DNA of 64,000 bases from Antedon mediterranea. Taxonomy: Eukaryota; Echinodermata; Crinoidea; Comatulida; Antedonidae. Under the pieces are notes generated by a model. That model was not told the origin of the DNA, made no database searches, and worked only from the letters and a program-made list of their open reading frames with translations. The translations under genes were made by a program, and so were the position numbers. Where the stretch lies: assembly GCF_964355755.1 (NCBI RefSeq), contig NC_092670.1:21203201-21267200 (forward strand). Direction: 5' to 3'. Positions 35,601 to 47,586 of the stretch are shown one piece after another. The first letter of the stretch is position 1. The number at the start of each line of letters is the position of its first letter.

Positions 35601-37758
35601 CACATCACAATTTTTTTTGTCAAAGCCTGGTGATAAGTGTAGTTAATAAGAATATGTGTATTAAATAATAAGTGGTTTACATTTTTTACATGCTTCTGGG
35701 TGCAAAGGAAATTGATTGGCCTAGTGATAAATCTTTGGTGTTAGGCCTTCATTGGGAACATTTAGACAATAACCTTTGAACCTTCAGGCTGTCATTAGCC
35801 TTTGGGACCTGTTAGGGTTGGGCCTTTGCACTGTTAGTAGTTAGGCCTCCATTGTTAAGCCTCTTCCATTGCACACCACTTACTACAATCTTCTCTTTCT
35901 TTTTATGTTTGAATGAGTAATGCATGTCTGTCTCATTTAATTTTTTTACTAACAAATAATTGCATTTTGTTTTTTTGTATTCTATCAATATGTATTGAAT
36001 GTGGTCTCTCTCTTAACTCTCTTAAATGTGAACACTTTGTTTACCACAGTAACTATATTTCCATGTAGTCTGGTTTTCAGAACATTGTGTTCTACATTGG
36101 GTTGAGTTGGCTGTATGAGGTGTGGTGAATAAGTTTGCTAACCTGCCTTCAATTTGAAATGTCTACTCTTACTCTTCTCATCTGCTTACGTTTCTGCTAA
36201 TATTAGAATAATGTCTACCACTATATGGTGCAGCAGTACTGTATAATTTTATAATACATTATTCAGTTCTTTTACTCCATTGTGTTATTGCAGTTCTTAT
36301 TGTAATGATGTTGACTTAGCAGCATTGTTGTTATGTTGCCATTACTTCCTGGCAGCATATTATTATTTGTTATCATTGTAACATAACATGGTTGTCGATT
36401 GTTTTCTATGTTTTTTGTACTATTACTATGGTAGTAGCATAATTGTTCTAATATAATAGTAATGTTTATTTCTAACCTTGCATGTTGTTTTTCTGATAGG
36501 CATGTGATGCATGGAAGAAAGAGGCGTCTGATTCTAATGAAAAAGCTAAGGTTGCCGATGTGGAAAAGCTGGCTATTATCCAGGCTAAAGAAGAAGTAAG
36601 CCTCCCTTTAGTTAATTTATTTTACAGTTTTGAGTAAGTACCACACTCGTCATGTAAAACAAGAAATTAGCCTTACAAGTAGATAAGTAATCATTGGAGG
36701 CAGGCCCTTATTTTGTTTTGTGTAATTGATATTTAGCATGTTTGTACACAGTTTGATTTGCTTTGTGGGGTGTTTTTTTTTATATTCATTACTAAATACT
36801 AAGATCTTTCAACACTATGAATTAGTATCTGTTCAATAAGTCATCAATAAGGTCAAAGTTCACAACAAAGTACTGTATACTATGTTTAGAATAAATGTAT
36901 CCAATCTGTGTATGGGTAGGTCATCTACATATCAGCTCTTGTAGATTTTGTCTTTATTTCAGAATTTTTAGCATTACTTACCATTAAGTATTGTTAATTA
37001 TTTTTATATTTTCTAGGCTAAAGAAGAAGCAAAAGTATTAAAACTAGAAATTGAAGGTTTAAGTGGAGGTCCTCATTTACATGTGTTAAACCGGACATCA
37101 GAACTTAACCATCTTCCTCTTCATCAATTAAAGAAATTACAGCTTCAACTGAAATCAGATCTTGAGAAATTAGAAAAGGTTTGTTGTATACCTATACTAA
37201 ATATTTGATCATTCTATAAAGTAGAGAAGTGAAGACAAGAAGGAATTTAATATAACATACATTAGTACAGTAGAACCTCCTTTGGTAAACCCCTATTCAG
37301 GGGACAGCTTACCCTTTAAGGAGACACTTTTCCGTGAAACAAATAAGGAGAAATATATGATACCACACTACAGCCAAACCCTATTCATGGGACATTTTTT
37401 CTGGTTCTTTAAGGTGTCCCCTTAATAGGAGTTATACTCTGTGTTTACAGTAGTAAGCCATTGTAATACGCGTGTACATGCTCACCCTGCGATAAGTAAA
37501 CGTTTATTGAATGTGTGCCATGCAAAAGAGTATATCAAAATGTTAGTTTTAGTAATATTCAGTGTCTTCTATTTTACTTTTCAGGTAATTCACATACGAG
37601 AGGGATCATGTTGCTACGGCTGTCAAGATAAAGCGCGGAACGTGGTTGTCACTCCGTGTTATCACCTTGTATTTTGCGATTTATGCGCTCCTAATAAATC
37701 AACATGTAGTATTTGTCATGGTCACGTAGCTCAAAGACTAACAATACCAAATTTATAG
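20660..37758 (+). CDS. UNK: RING finger protein unkempt (six CCCH fingers plus RING)
   Basis: Exons: 20660-20730, 20834-21043, 27064-27389, 28259-28397, 28777-28979, 32303-32412, 32680-32844, 33208-33442, 33875-33988, 34578-34729, 35262-35498, 36500-36595, 37017-37178, 37585-37758. They sum to 2394 nt, 797 aa, close to human UNK (810). Six CCCH zinc fingers occupy about residues 35-315, with motifs such as K-T-E-P-C-K-K-P-P-R-L-C and C-N-D-M-Q-Q near-identical to vertebrates. A low-complexity S/P-rich middle follows, with F-Y-P-P-S-D-T-V and S-T-A-P-V-N-I-P. Next come a coiled coil with S-W-E-E-S-W-N-Q-A-K-Q and a C-terminal RING (about 740-797). Unkempt binds UAG-rich mRNA and represses translation, and controls neuronal shape in mammals. 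The start ATG opens an N-terminus running into the conserved Q-P-E-K-P-x-H-Y-T. Exon 11 has a weak GTTTGT donor next to a MITE. Confidence 0.96.
23218..25660. mobile_element. TTAA-flanked element in unkempt intron 2
   Basis: The ends are AGATGTATTGTCCCCC and its complement, flanked by TTAA on both sides (23214-23217 and 25661-25664). About 100 bp of diverged inverted subterminal sequence includes AAGTTATTCACTT on both sides. At 2.4 kb with no transposase frame it is non-autonomous. The TTAA target fits piggyBac-type transposition. Confidence 0.75.
26627..27005. mobile_element. Truncated copy of the TTAA element next to unkempt exon 3
   Basis: The left end AGATATATTGTCCCTC follows TTAA (26623-26626). 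The right part (GAAGTGAATAACTT at about 26938 onward) matches the subterminal region of the family, but the last bases are missing. It ends within about 60 bases of the exon 3 acceptor. Confidence 0.6.
28500..28641. mobile_element. MITE copy 2 (AGCTCTGTCTACACTATCAA family)
   Basis: A palindromic element of about 140 bp with GATGTGCCCATAT and TTTTTTTGTCAAACTAGTT inside. It lies in unkempt intron 4. Confidence 0.8.
29084..30667. mobile_element. TTAA-flanked 1.6-kb element, second family, in unkempt intron 5
   Basis: The ends are AGGGGGATTCTGGGTTTAAA and the complement of AGGGGGGTTCCGGGTTTAAA, flanked by TTAA (29080-29083 and 30668-30671). No transposase frame. The end sequence differs from the 23218-25660 family. 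Confidence 0.7.
30766..30908. mobile_element. MITE copy 3 (AGCTCTGTCTACACTATCAA family)
   Basis: Same family, with CTCTGTCCACACTATTAAAC and an inverted GTTTGATAGTGTAGACAG end. Unkempt intron 5. Confidence 0.75.
30999..31018 (+). repeat. Poly(C) tract
   Basis: A run of C residues of about 17-20 bases, interrupted at its right end by T. Confidence 0.8.
31820..32150 (-). repeat. Interspersed repeat with TTTATAAAGCGC head
   Basis: It contains AACATTTATAAAGCGC, GATGAGTTTTGAGTTTA and GAGTGTTCCAGAGTTTTGG, a repeat type I associate with invertebrate deuterostome genomes (non-LTR or SINE related). An (AAT)n stretch borders its left side. Orientation is uncertain. Confidence 0.5.
32510..32627 (+). 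repeat. 35-bp tandem repeat, about 3.4 copies
   Basis: The unit begins CATCTGCACATGCTCACAAT and lies just after unkempt exon 6, in intron 6. Confidence 0.85.
32930..33036 (-). mobile_element. tRNA-like SINE fragment
   Basis: The minus strand reads AGCTTGGTGGTTAACGTGCT, then a region like a B box. It is the same head sequence as the copies at 62376 and 55671. Unkempt intron 7. Confidence 0.6.
34220..34487. mobile_element. TA-flanked 268-bp MITE in unkempt intron 9
   Basis: The ends are CCGTATATCCTCCGGTATAA and the complement of CCATATATCCTCGGGTATAA, with TA on both sides. Tc1/mariner-type by target. Confidence 0.7.
35508..35643. mobile_element. MITE copy 4, directly behind unkempt exon 11 donor
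   Basis: The element begins about 10 bases after the exon 11 end at 35498. It has the family's GTCTACACTATCAAAA and CACATCACAATTTTTTTTGT features. Confidence 0.75.
37268..37440. mobile_element. CAGTAGAACC-family MITE in unkempt intron 13
   Basis: It begins CAGTAGAACCTCC after TA and contains CCCCTATTCAGGGGACA and GTCCCCTTAATAGGAG. Related sequence occurs at 38170-38330, 62152-62330 and 62975-63050. Confidence 0.6.
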
Positions 37759-40700
37759 ATTTTGTTGTCATGAATACCACTGTCAGGGTTTTATGTTGTT
37801 CGTAGGACAGACATAATTATTTAAATTATGGTGTTTCAGGGCGTATATACACATTAATCAGAGCCCAGATTCACTAGAGTCATTTAGTATAATCTGGTTC
37901 CTCTAAAATGATAAAGCATAAGAGATTGTTTAATTTAATTCTTTTGTTATTACTCTGTATATTATTAATATAAAGTATTATTCTGTTAGAATTTGACTTT
38001 ATTTCATATAACTAGTTTTCATTAACAAAGTAGTGCTTTGTTCAGGATATTAGCAAAGAAAGACAAATAAATTTCATACTGATTGAATACGTCAAATAAG
38101 AAAACAAATATTTTTCCATAAATGGCTTTGAATATATAAAACATATTTAGATTGTGGTACATTTTGTTGGCCAGATTCTGTAGAACACCTCCTTTGGGAA
38201 ACTCCTATTAAAGGGACAATTTACTGTGAAATAAACGATGGCAATGTTTTAACACTGCAGCTAACCCCCCATTCAGGGGACACTTTGATTTGTTCTGTCC
38301 CCTTTAATAATGTTCAACTGTACTATATAATTGTCTTAGGCCATTGTATAAACAGTGACCTCTATTAATAAGAACTGCAGTCTAAAATCTCTGCACTTCA
38401 AATAAAACAAAATCTTTAAAATATATTAGATAACATGAGAAAATATCAAAGAATCTTTTACTCATTTTGTTGCATGTGGTCTGTTAAAAACCTACTAGGC
38501 TCAATTTCAATACAATAACAAGCCAGAACATGTAAAATGCAAGTCACCCTTGTAACAGTCAAAAACACATGATTAACGTGTGATTAAATAACCACCGTTT
38601 AAAGATGTATTGTCCCCCAAAAACATGGAAGATAAAGATTAAATCAGACTTTGAATAGGTTATTTTGTAGTTTTAATAAAGGATATCACTTCCGTAGAAA
38701 AAAAACTCGGGAAAACAATGTTTTCACTTATAGAATAACATAATAAATGGTTAAATTCAACCAAAAATCAATTTTGTCCATTTTTTTGCTTTAAATTACA
38801 GTTTTTTCAAGTAAATAAATTTGGTTTAGATCCAACTATTGGACAACTATTATGTGACAACAAAAATTCTAACAATTATTTTTCAGGGGGGACAATACAT
38901 CTTTAACATACTGTAAATTAAATTATTTTTATTTAATAATAAATTTTCAATATTTTTTTAATGCTAATGTGAAGGAAGAATGATTCAAATGGTGACAGAT
39001 AAACTCGTTTCTTATCAGTCCGTTGTTCATTGATAAAGTATGGTTTTTTCAATGAATTTTACATACCATTGTTTCTTTAATTTTTACGATTATTTTATCG
39101 TAGATATTTTCTGTGTCGAAAATCAAAAGGTATTATTATAAAACTTTATTTTTAATATGAGAATGCTTACGTTTAAGTGTACAAACTATTGTATTCAGTT
39201 TGTGTTGTTATTTCAGTTTTGTTATTTCGACCAAAAAAATATATAATCAATTAAATATGCAGATAGGTTTTTTAATTAGGTAATTATTTAAATTAAGTAC
39301 ATCAACATTACTATAATGAGGTAAGTTACACTAGGCCTTTATTTTCTTAACAAATTTGTTTTAATGCAAACAATTTAACTTTTAAAAAAAGTTTCTGAAC
39401 ACATGTTTTTTAGTAAATGCAGTTTTATTTCTGAATTATGAATACTAATTTCAGTTCATTTTCTGTATTTATTATTGTTCCCATTGGTTTATAAGGTTTT
39501 TACACTTGTGATGCCTTGCTCTGGTTTTGGTTAAGATTTTTTTCTCTCGCACGACTCGGTGACTCTGAAATTTATATTGTATATATTTTAGATCATTTTT
39601 CATAGGCTTTTTCAAATTCTTAAAATTAGTAATTTTTCTAAATGGTAATAGTTAAATTATTGCACACATTTTGATTTAACTTAATTTGGGTTTTCTCCGT
39701 GTGGCAATAAAGACATACATCTTACTCTGATTGGTGAAAAATTTATAATAAGAGAAATGTAAACTAAACCAGTTGACACCCAGTACAAGTGAGAGTTGCC
39801 AGATGGGCGACGACCATTGGAAGTTGCCAGATGGGCCACTTACAACACCACTCCTATAAATTAGTAAATTGTTATATAATTTCTTCATAGGCCTACATGA
39901 ATTCAATGATTAGTAGTGTAGTGATAGTAAAATCAGTATTGTTAGTTACTACGATACATATCTAGTGTAGTATAGTCTTACAAACACATTTTGTTTTTTA
40001 AAAATGCCTCTATTTAATGACCACTTTTAGGCGTCAGGGTGTTGAGTTGACCCTCAGCAGTTTTTGTTTCTTATACAAATTATTGAATGACAAGAAATGT
40101 GGTGTCTAATTGGTGTGTTATACTTGCAATGCACCTTCAGTGAAATATTCACCCCTGGAACGGACTCAATTGTAGTTTACTAACCAGAAATATTTATTTT
40201 AATCTTGGCATAATTACTTAAAGGTTGGTTATGTTTTATTCTAAATTAAATTTTACAAAAACATTTTTGTATTTTAAAAAAGATAAGTCATGTTCAACAG
40301 TTTATTTTATTGAATAGTTGTTGGCATTTCACTTTATTAGAAATTAGTATTTTTTTAATTAATTAAATATACAAGAAATTATTATTCAGAAATGGAACCC
40401 GAACACATTAAAAAATGTGAATTATTCAGATTAGATGCTTTTGGTCATTAACTTGCATGATGTCATATTCGTATGATGTCATACATGTATGCCAAAATGT
40501 AGTGTCATTTAGATACAGAAGGGTTATAAACAATAGAGGATTCTGGCATTTGTTTAATCTGAAATTAACCACTTTTTCAACTTTTCTAAAATGTATGTAT
40601 CTAAATGATTATTATTATTTCATATGATTCATATACTTTTTACTACATTGCTTTTATACGCCAATACAAAATAGTTCTTGTAGATTTAACCCTTTATTTA

Positions 40701-41600
40701 ATGTCATTCTTGTAACAAAAAAATTATCTTTAACAAAAACAAATTAAACAATGATTTATTTAACTTGTTTCTTATAAATATCTTATTGCATCTGGTTTAT
40801 TTCACATTTTCCAAGCTAATTTAGTAATTTTAGACTTTAAAATAGGAAAAACATTTTACAATTGGTGAATAAGATTGTTCATAATGTTAAATTGCCCGAC
40901 ATGCTTGTATTTGTAATGATACTATAAATATATAATATATATAAAATAAGTATATATTATATACTTTATTTTAAACCAATTTTTATAAATTATTATTTCC
41001 ATTGTAAATTATTATTTCTTTTGATTGCAACAAAGCATAGTAATGGTGGTTTTGAATTATAATTTTTAGTGAATATTTTAATTTATAAATGTTAAAATTA
41101 CCATATTTAATTTTCTTATTTTTCCCTTAGTAAAGACTCCAGGTGAAATATTTATATAAATGTAGATTTCTTGATGTTATACAATTACCCTTAGTATATC
41201 ATTGTTTCTAATATGTGCCATGGAGATTATTTCCCCTGGTATTCTTCCATTAATAAACTTAGTATTAGTAAAAAAAAAATTCTATAAAGTTTTTTCGTGG
41301 AAGACTCCTTAAGTTACTGATATTTTTGTGATTGATTTTTAAAGACTGATCTTAAGGAGATAGGTTGATTTTTGTATTGTAAAGATGGCTTAGGCCTTGT
41401 AAAAGCTTTTGTGTTAGTCATGTGAAAAAAAATAAAAAAATATACAGCTTTGAAATTGATTTGGTAGTCTTAGTTATTTATTGTCTTCAAGAGAAAGACA
41501 TATTACATTCCTTTGCAACTTTATATGTGACGTGCCTTTGAAAATGTATGTACATTCTTATTCTTTACTCCATGATTATTACGATCCATGTCGTGTTCTA
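37759..41600 (+). other. Unkempt 3'UTR and downstream AT-rich region
   Basis: No further gene is seen. Candidate AATAAA signals occur, e.g. at 38066-38071. It also holds a CAGTAGAACC-type MITE (about 38170-38330) and a TTAA element (38603-38902). The true 3' end cannot be fixed from sequence. Confidence 0.4.
38603..38902. mobile_element. TTAA-flanked 300-bp MITE
   Basis: It begins AGATGTATTGTCCCCC and ends with the complement, flanked by TTAA at 38599-38602 and 38903-38906. This is a short copy of the 23218-25660 family. Confidence 0.8.
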
Positions 41601-41977
41601 CTTTAAAGATGTCATGTTTGAGGGTAAGGTGAGGGGGAACTCAGACCATTGGAGAATATTGTTCTATACATTTATTCGTGACAAATGGTAAACTGTGAAA
41701 GGTGAGACCTGCTCAGTTAAAACATTTAGAAATAAGGTTCCACCACAAAGATAAACTTCGAATACACACTCATCACAGATATTTCAGTTTTTCACGCTGC
41801 TTCTTTAGCCAGCTACTTCCCAAGAGGACTACTCATTCAGGGGCTGAAAGCAAGCAGCAATACTAGAGGCCGACGTTTTTGTTTTTTTTGTAAACTAGGA
41901 CACGTCATGCTAAAATAACAAATCCCAAAGCAAAGCTGTTCAGATAATCATTAAATTATTATCAAAACAGTCCATTA

Positions 41978-43053
41978 GGCCCTGTTCAGACCCATGGCGT
42001 TAGACCGTTTTAGCGTACGACGCTAAAAGAATGTGTGTCTGAACAGTTGGGGATTAGCGTACAACGCGTCGTACAACGGTTGTAGCGTTGTAGTGGAAAA
42101 CGGTTGATAGTACCGTTTTAGCGTACGACGCTACTGTAAGTCAACGTTGTATCCAATCAGAACGTTTCCTGTTATGACGCGAAACAAGGTTTGACCTAGG
42201 CTGACATCTTGTATCGTCAATGTGTGAGATGGATTTCAATAACAAAAAGGCCAGAATAAATAAGGCCTAACTACACTACAAATACAACTGTTACAAAGGC
42301 TACAAACTATTATCAACTGATTACCATTATATTTTCTAACAAATGACATAAATACATGCACCTTGTATTTAAACATAGGGACTACGATCCCATCCGCTTT
42401 TAGGCTTAGCTAGGCCTAGAGCCATTCACGCATTTCATTCAAGCTAAAAACTAGCGTGGGACATCAAGTCACTCATTCATACAAGGCAGACTAGACTGGA
42501 CAAGTTTAATGCTGAAAATCCCCTAACTCCTAAAAAAAACAGTAAACAAACAAGGGAGCTGTGTCCCTTTTATTAGCAAGTTAAGGGTTATTTTCAACCG
42601 ACTGCACCAAAGAATATAATCTTTGACTGGACTGGATAGACTAATCACAATCATTTTTTTCTTCATCATTACGAGGCCTGCTTTATTTTCGTAACACAAG
42701 AGCCTGGGGAAAATGTTTTTTACTACAAAATAAAAACAATAGAAACAGAAATTTGGCTTTACTATATTTTTCTTAAATAAATGCTGAGGTATGTTTTATT
42801 TACGGCAAATGTTGTCATAATTGTAGGGCTGAGATCTAGGCCTATATACAGTGGAAATAATGATGAAAACACGTGGGTGTAAGAGCACATGAATATGCAA
42901 CTAGAAACAACCTGGATGACGTATTTCCGTTGTAACGATAATCGTACGCTATGGGTCTGAACACCTCGTTTTTTTCTCTGCGGTTTGTAACGTGACCTTG
43001 ATAGTAACGTTGTACGCTAAAACGGTCTAACGCCATGGGTCTGAACAGGGCCT
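41978..43053. mobile_element. 1.1-kb TIR element with GGCCCTGTTCAGAC ends
   Basis: Inverted ends of about 41 bp (GGCCCTGTTCAGACCCATGG and onward, against its complement at 43012-43053). TTA precedes the left end and follows one base past the right end. The TIR style and TTA target fit PIF/Harbinger. Internal GTACGACGC words repeat. No transposase. Confidence 0.7.
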
Positions 43054-45340
43054 TTAAGTTTTTGTTTGTAATAGGATACTTCACAGTTGAAGTATCCAGG
43101 CTTGATGAAGCCTGACCCCCCAGACAGAAGTGACAGAAATTGTGTTTCATATCAAAGTAGGAATTCTTGTTGTGTTTTACTTCAAATACAAGTTAGATCA
43201 CTTCTGTAACAAAAAAATAATATTTATTTACGTATAAAAAGAGAAAAGAAACGTTTAATTATAGCCCAAAAACCATTGTCTGACAGACATTTTTTGCCTT
43301 AAATTACATTTTTTCAGGGGAATAATTGTTTGGTTAACGCATGGATTAAAGAATAGAAGGATATGCATCGACGTGAGATCAAGGGTTCCTTGACTCTCGC
43401 CGACAGACCGCGGACCGCCCACAATGTTACAATTTAATTAACCGCATGGTAACAACGAAACGGTCGCGTGCCTAATATTATATTGTTTACTGCACATGTG
43501 CAACGACATTTAACCTTGTTGACTACGCTTCTTTCGCGCGTTCTTTGTTGCACTGTATGTATTCATACATATTTGAACAGTATAATCAGTGGCGTAACGG
43601 CTATGTGCGCTCACTGGCTAAACCGAAGCTTGGGGCCCATGAGCAGTGCCCAGAGGAACAGGCATAAAATATGTCGAAAAATGCTAAAAACGTCCAAGGC
43701 CTCGATCTTTGAAACTTGGAGGGCCACTTAGGTTTCCTAAACAAGTGGCTTCAGGCCTCTGCCTCACGCCCGGGCCTCACGCCACTAGTTATTAAATGAC
43801 ATTGTATGTTATTGTGAAGACCCTAGTGTAGGCCTACTTCATCAATATACCAGATAAAAACAATACTATATTGTTATTGGCTTAGAATTGTAGATGCTAT
43901 AATTGTAATTAGTATAGGTTTCTGCCGCGATTGATCTACGCTAATGTTTTTATGACATTAAAGTAGCATTTTATGACCTGTAGTAGCCCTACATCTGAGA
44001 CAATAACTATTTATTTGTTGTCTCAGCCTACATACATGTAAAATTACAAAATCAGCAAGGATACTAGGCCTAGGCCTTCTAGGCTTACTAGTAAACCATA
44101 TGATTTGCCGACATTGATGCTGCCTAGGTAGGCCTAGGCTAATCTTAAGTGTAGTAGATACAACGTGTAATCATGATCTATATACTCACCGTTGTCTTAC
44201 TTCTTGTGTGAATAATAATAGGTACTTCGTTTGTTCGTGATTAAGTTTGCCCTGCGTGTACTTTTCAAAACGACCGCTAGGTAACGAATCGCAACTATAC
44301 ATAGCCAGCCAATCCCGGATCAGGGATCGCTGTTTTCATTCAATTAGACCCGGTGATTGGATGTGATGTGGATGACATAACCACTAGCCAATCACCAGGC
44401 ACTACAATTTAAATATAATCACATCGATAATTAAGGAGATTTACACGATTGTTGTATGGGTGAATACCGGCCACGCTAACAACATACATGGTCAAATGCA
44501 TAATTTAATATTCTATAGATTAACGCAATTTTTAATGACAGAAGATGGCAGGCAAATAATGATAATTCAAATATAAAAATTGCATATTTTATTAATGTTA
44601 CCAACTACTTAAAATTACCAGTCGTAAGAAAGTGAACTTTTCGTAGTCCGATTGTGATGTAACTAAAACAGAATTATTCAGCAATATATTTTTGTTGTCA
44701 ATTAATCATCGACGCAGACATGTCAATAGAACATTCAGACTGCGCATACGATTTCTACATGGTTACGTTTTGGTCTCAAAAAATGTAACAGTTGATTCGC
44801 AGCGTTTTACAGAGGGCCGCGGTTAAAGACACGGAGTTCAATGAGCGTGTTTGTTTGATTGGCAGCAGTGCTTTAGTATAGGCAAGCGCGTTGTAAAATC
44901 GTTTGATGTCACCGTTGATGCATATCCTTCTATTCTTTAATCCATGGTTAACGTGAATAACTATTATGTGACAATAAAATGACACATTCAAAAACAAATT
45001 TGGGACAATATATCTTTAAAACTGTTACGTCAATATGCGAACAGCGTTTTTTGTAAGAAATATTTCTTGTACTATAATAATATAAAAGCAAATAATGATG
45101 AGGGAAAAAAGTCTTAATATTTTGAGCTGGAGTACTGTCACATCAATGGCTTAATATGATTTTAAATATATATTCAAATATTTGATATATTTTACACACA
45201 ATTTACAGTACTGTATTCTGAATGTTATGTGTTGTAATATTGATAATAATGTTTTAATTGGTCTTTTTTCACATTACTTTTGAATGGCATTTTCTATCTA
45301 CTTCACAAAAAATATAATAATCTCTCCTAAACTTTCTCGG
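43054..45340. other. Intergenic, repeat-rich, no gene supported
   Basis: It contains a possible hAT-like short element at 43590-43788 (CAGTGGCGTAAC against CACGCCACTAG) and a right end of the TTAA family at about 44940-45016. A sequence at about 45036-45065 recurs at 51485-51520. Short frames have no recognisable product. Confidence 0.4.
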
Positions 45341-45352
45341 GTTCACAACGAG

Positions 45353-45499
45353 CCAATCAACAAGGTGGCTCCATCAAGTACGTCACACAGTCAATCTGAG
45401 GTCTAAATATATAAATAACGTAATGTATGTTTATGAATATTGACCAATCACCGTTACCCTTTCACGTGAACGCGATCAATGTCGTAACAATCCACCAAT
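45353..45499 (+). promoter_or_regulatory. CCAAT boxes upstream of ATF4
   Basis: CCAAT at 45353-45357, 45444-45448 and 45495-45499, with a TTCACGTGAA palindrome at 45461-45470. They lie 370-520 bases upstream of the first upstream ORF, consistent with an NF-Y-type promoter. The transcription start is not known. Confidence 0.35.
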
Positions 45500-45870
45500 A
45501 GGAAGCAAGTTTTAATTGCAAATTTATTTGGCTGATGCAATACAAAATGGTCGTCATCAAATTATTTATAACTTTACGCGTAAAGAAAGTAACACATTTT
45601 TAAACATTATACTTTAAAATAATCAAAAATATTACCTTTTTACTACACAATTAAATTTAATTTTCGGCACTAACTGGTTTACAATATTTAAAAAGCGGTA
45701 ACGTTTGTGGTTTTTATAAACAATTGTTTGCGGATGGATATTACTTTTTGCATGAATTAGTGTTATTAGGCCAATACACGTTTTGCTTCCGGAGAGTTTC
45801 GCGCAATATCGTCAATTTCATTTCCACCACTATCAAAGAAAGAAGTACGTCTGTTTGCTCAAAGGGCAAA

Positions 45871-45882
45871 ATGGAGTTTTAA
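45871..45882 (+). promoter_or_regulatory. ATF4 uORF1 (three codons)
   Basis: ATG GAG TTT TAA in the 5' leader. A three-residue uORF1 is the known layout in vertebrate ATF4, where it promotes re-initiation of scanning ribosomes. Confidence 0.7.
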
Positions 45883-45930
45883 TTCGTAATCACCCGCCAG
45901 GCATATCAAACATACGGTGCACCAGTCACC

Positions 45931-46320
45931 ATGGCGTAAGTAGCATATTATAATTAATTAAAATTTTGATAATTTTTAGGCGTTTTATTTATGTGTTTGC
46001 GGTGAAGTTTAGGGCCAGTGAGTGTGGTGGGTGGATTTTTTGTTTTGAGTGAACGACGACGTGGCAAATACCGAATTTGCATTTTTTTGCATGCATCCGT
46101 GTCGTGCATAGCCTATGATGGGCGCGCCCTATCTTGTATTAAAATAATAATAACACTTGTTTTTAAATTCTTTCATAGACAATTCAAAATGGAAACCAAA
46201 CCGCTAAAGCAGAAAGAATACAAATCATTTGAAAAAGATGAATACGACTATGGATTTCAGCGAGCAATGGATCTGGGATCTGGAGGAGCCCGAGCTCTTC
46301 TCTTCCCTCCCACTCCTTGA
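45931..46320 (+). promoter_or_regulatory. ATF4 uORF2, spliced and overlapping the main ORF
   Basis: It starts at ATG 45931 in a strong context (CACCATGG). The exon ends at 45935 with GTAAGT and joins 46179 in frame, giving a 48-codon ORF that stops at TGA 46318-46320. It overlaps the main CDS out of frame by 83 nt counted from ATG 46238. In vertebrate ATF4, an overlapping uORF2 blocks the main ORF until eIF2-alpha is phosphorylated. Confidence 0.75.
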
Positions 46321-47318
46321 TCAAAAGGCTCATACAGACATCCACAATGCTGTGGAAGATTCTGATCTGATCAATTCAACAGGAAGCCTCTTGGATCAAC
46401 TGGAAAATGCTACATTTTCTACAGGTAATATTCCTGGAAAAATAATAAAATAAGGCCCAGACCAACATAAAAATAGTGAAATATATTTATGAGTAGTGTA
46501 GTGACCAATTCTCGTAAGTGATTATGTTTTGTCTTACAGATAAAGAGTTGTTTCCCGATTGGATGTCTGAAAAAATGAGCCTAAATTTCTTAGAAGATAT
46601 TCAGGAGCTGTCTAACGTAGATTCAGATGAGCCACTTCCGGTTTCAAGCTTGCTTCCTCTGGAAAACGCCCTAGAGGAAGAAGAAAATGCAGTAGATGAT
46701 GAGAAATCGGAACTTACAGATCTCGAAATTCTTAACCAACTGGTTGCTTATTCAGCCAACATCCAACCTGTTGAAGGAGGCAGCACAGTAGTGGAGGATT
46801 CAATGACTGTCGATCAGGAATTTTGGGATGCTCTGAGTGCGACATCTGGCCTACCCAGCCCTGCTTCATCTGATGATGCGTCATTATCCCCACAATCTCC
46901 TGTATCCTCCGAAGACACTGATGATGTTTTTGTGTTAAGATCCCCTGTAGTTGACACTTTGACTGTAATACCAACTGTAACTGTAGATCCCCTTCCATCC
47001 GTAGACACTAAATTAGTCAAAACATCTCCAAAATCAAAAGCTAGGTCAGTCCTTAAGACTGCGCATGGCACCGTTAAACCTTCCAGAAGAGAACGAAAAA
47101 AGGACCAGAACAAACAGGCGGCCACTCGTTACCGTGAAAAGAAGCGAACTGAGACAATGGCCATCAGAAGCGAGGTCGAGGAGTTAGAAAATCGCAATAC
47201 AGAGTTAAAAGACACCGTAGAATCGATGACAAAAGAAATTAAATATTTGAAAGATTTATTACAAGAGGTTTTAACAGTAAAGGGTCAGTTAAAGGAGATG
47301 GGACATTCAAAGGCTTAA
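46238..47318 (+). CDS. ATF4: ATF4-type bZIP transcription factor
   Basis: Coding exons are 46238-46424 and 46540-47318; the joined CDS is 966 nt, 321 aa (human ATF4 351). A non-coding leader exon ends at 45935. The acidic N-terminus is followed by S/T/D-rich stretches. The C-terminal bZIP occupies about residues 245-305. Its basic region contains N-K-Q-A-A-T-R-Y-R-E-K-K-R, and the zipper ends in K-E-I-K-Y-L-K-D-L, both closely matching ATF4/ATF5. The product is a nuclear activator of amino-acid-supply and stress genes in the integrated stress response. Its own translation is very likely controlled by the two upstream ORFs. The start could be ATG 46238 or the in-frame ATG 46250. ATF5 is the close paralogue in vertebrates; an invertebrate copy may represent the single ATF4/5 ancestor. 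Confidence 0.93.
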
Positions 47319-47580
47319 GGGAAAGACATACCTATTAATGTACATAAAATGTAAATACAGCAAGACCCTGTAAAAAAAAGAGTATAGTTTATATTAAACA
47401 CAAGACATTTTCAAGCTCTATTTTAGAGTAGCCTTTTGTACAAAATGACCATAAATCAAGTACAGTACAAGTAATATCTTTTTTGTTCAAATTAGTTATC
47501 TCCTTTTGTACAAAATTAGCACAAACCAATTTTTAATGAAGTACAGTACATCTAAATTATCTAAAATTGTATGCACTATT

Positions 47581-47586
47581 AATAAA
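47581..47586 (+). terminator. Polyadenylation signal of ATF4
   Basis: AATAAA 263 bases after the ATF4 stop codon. Confidence 0.45.
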
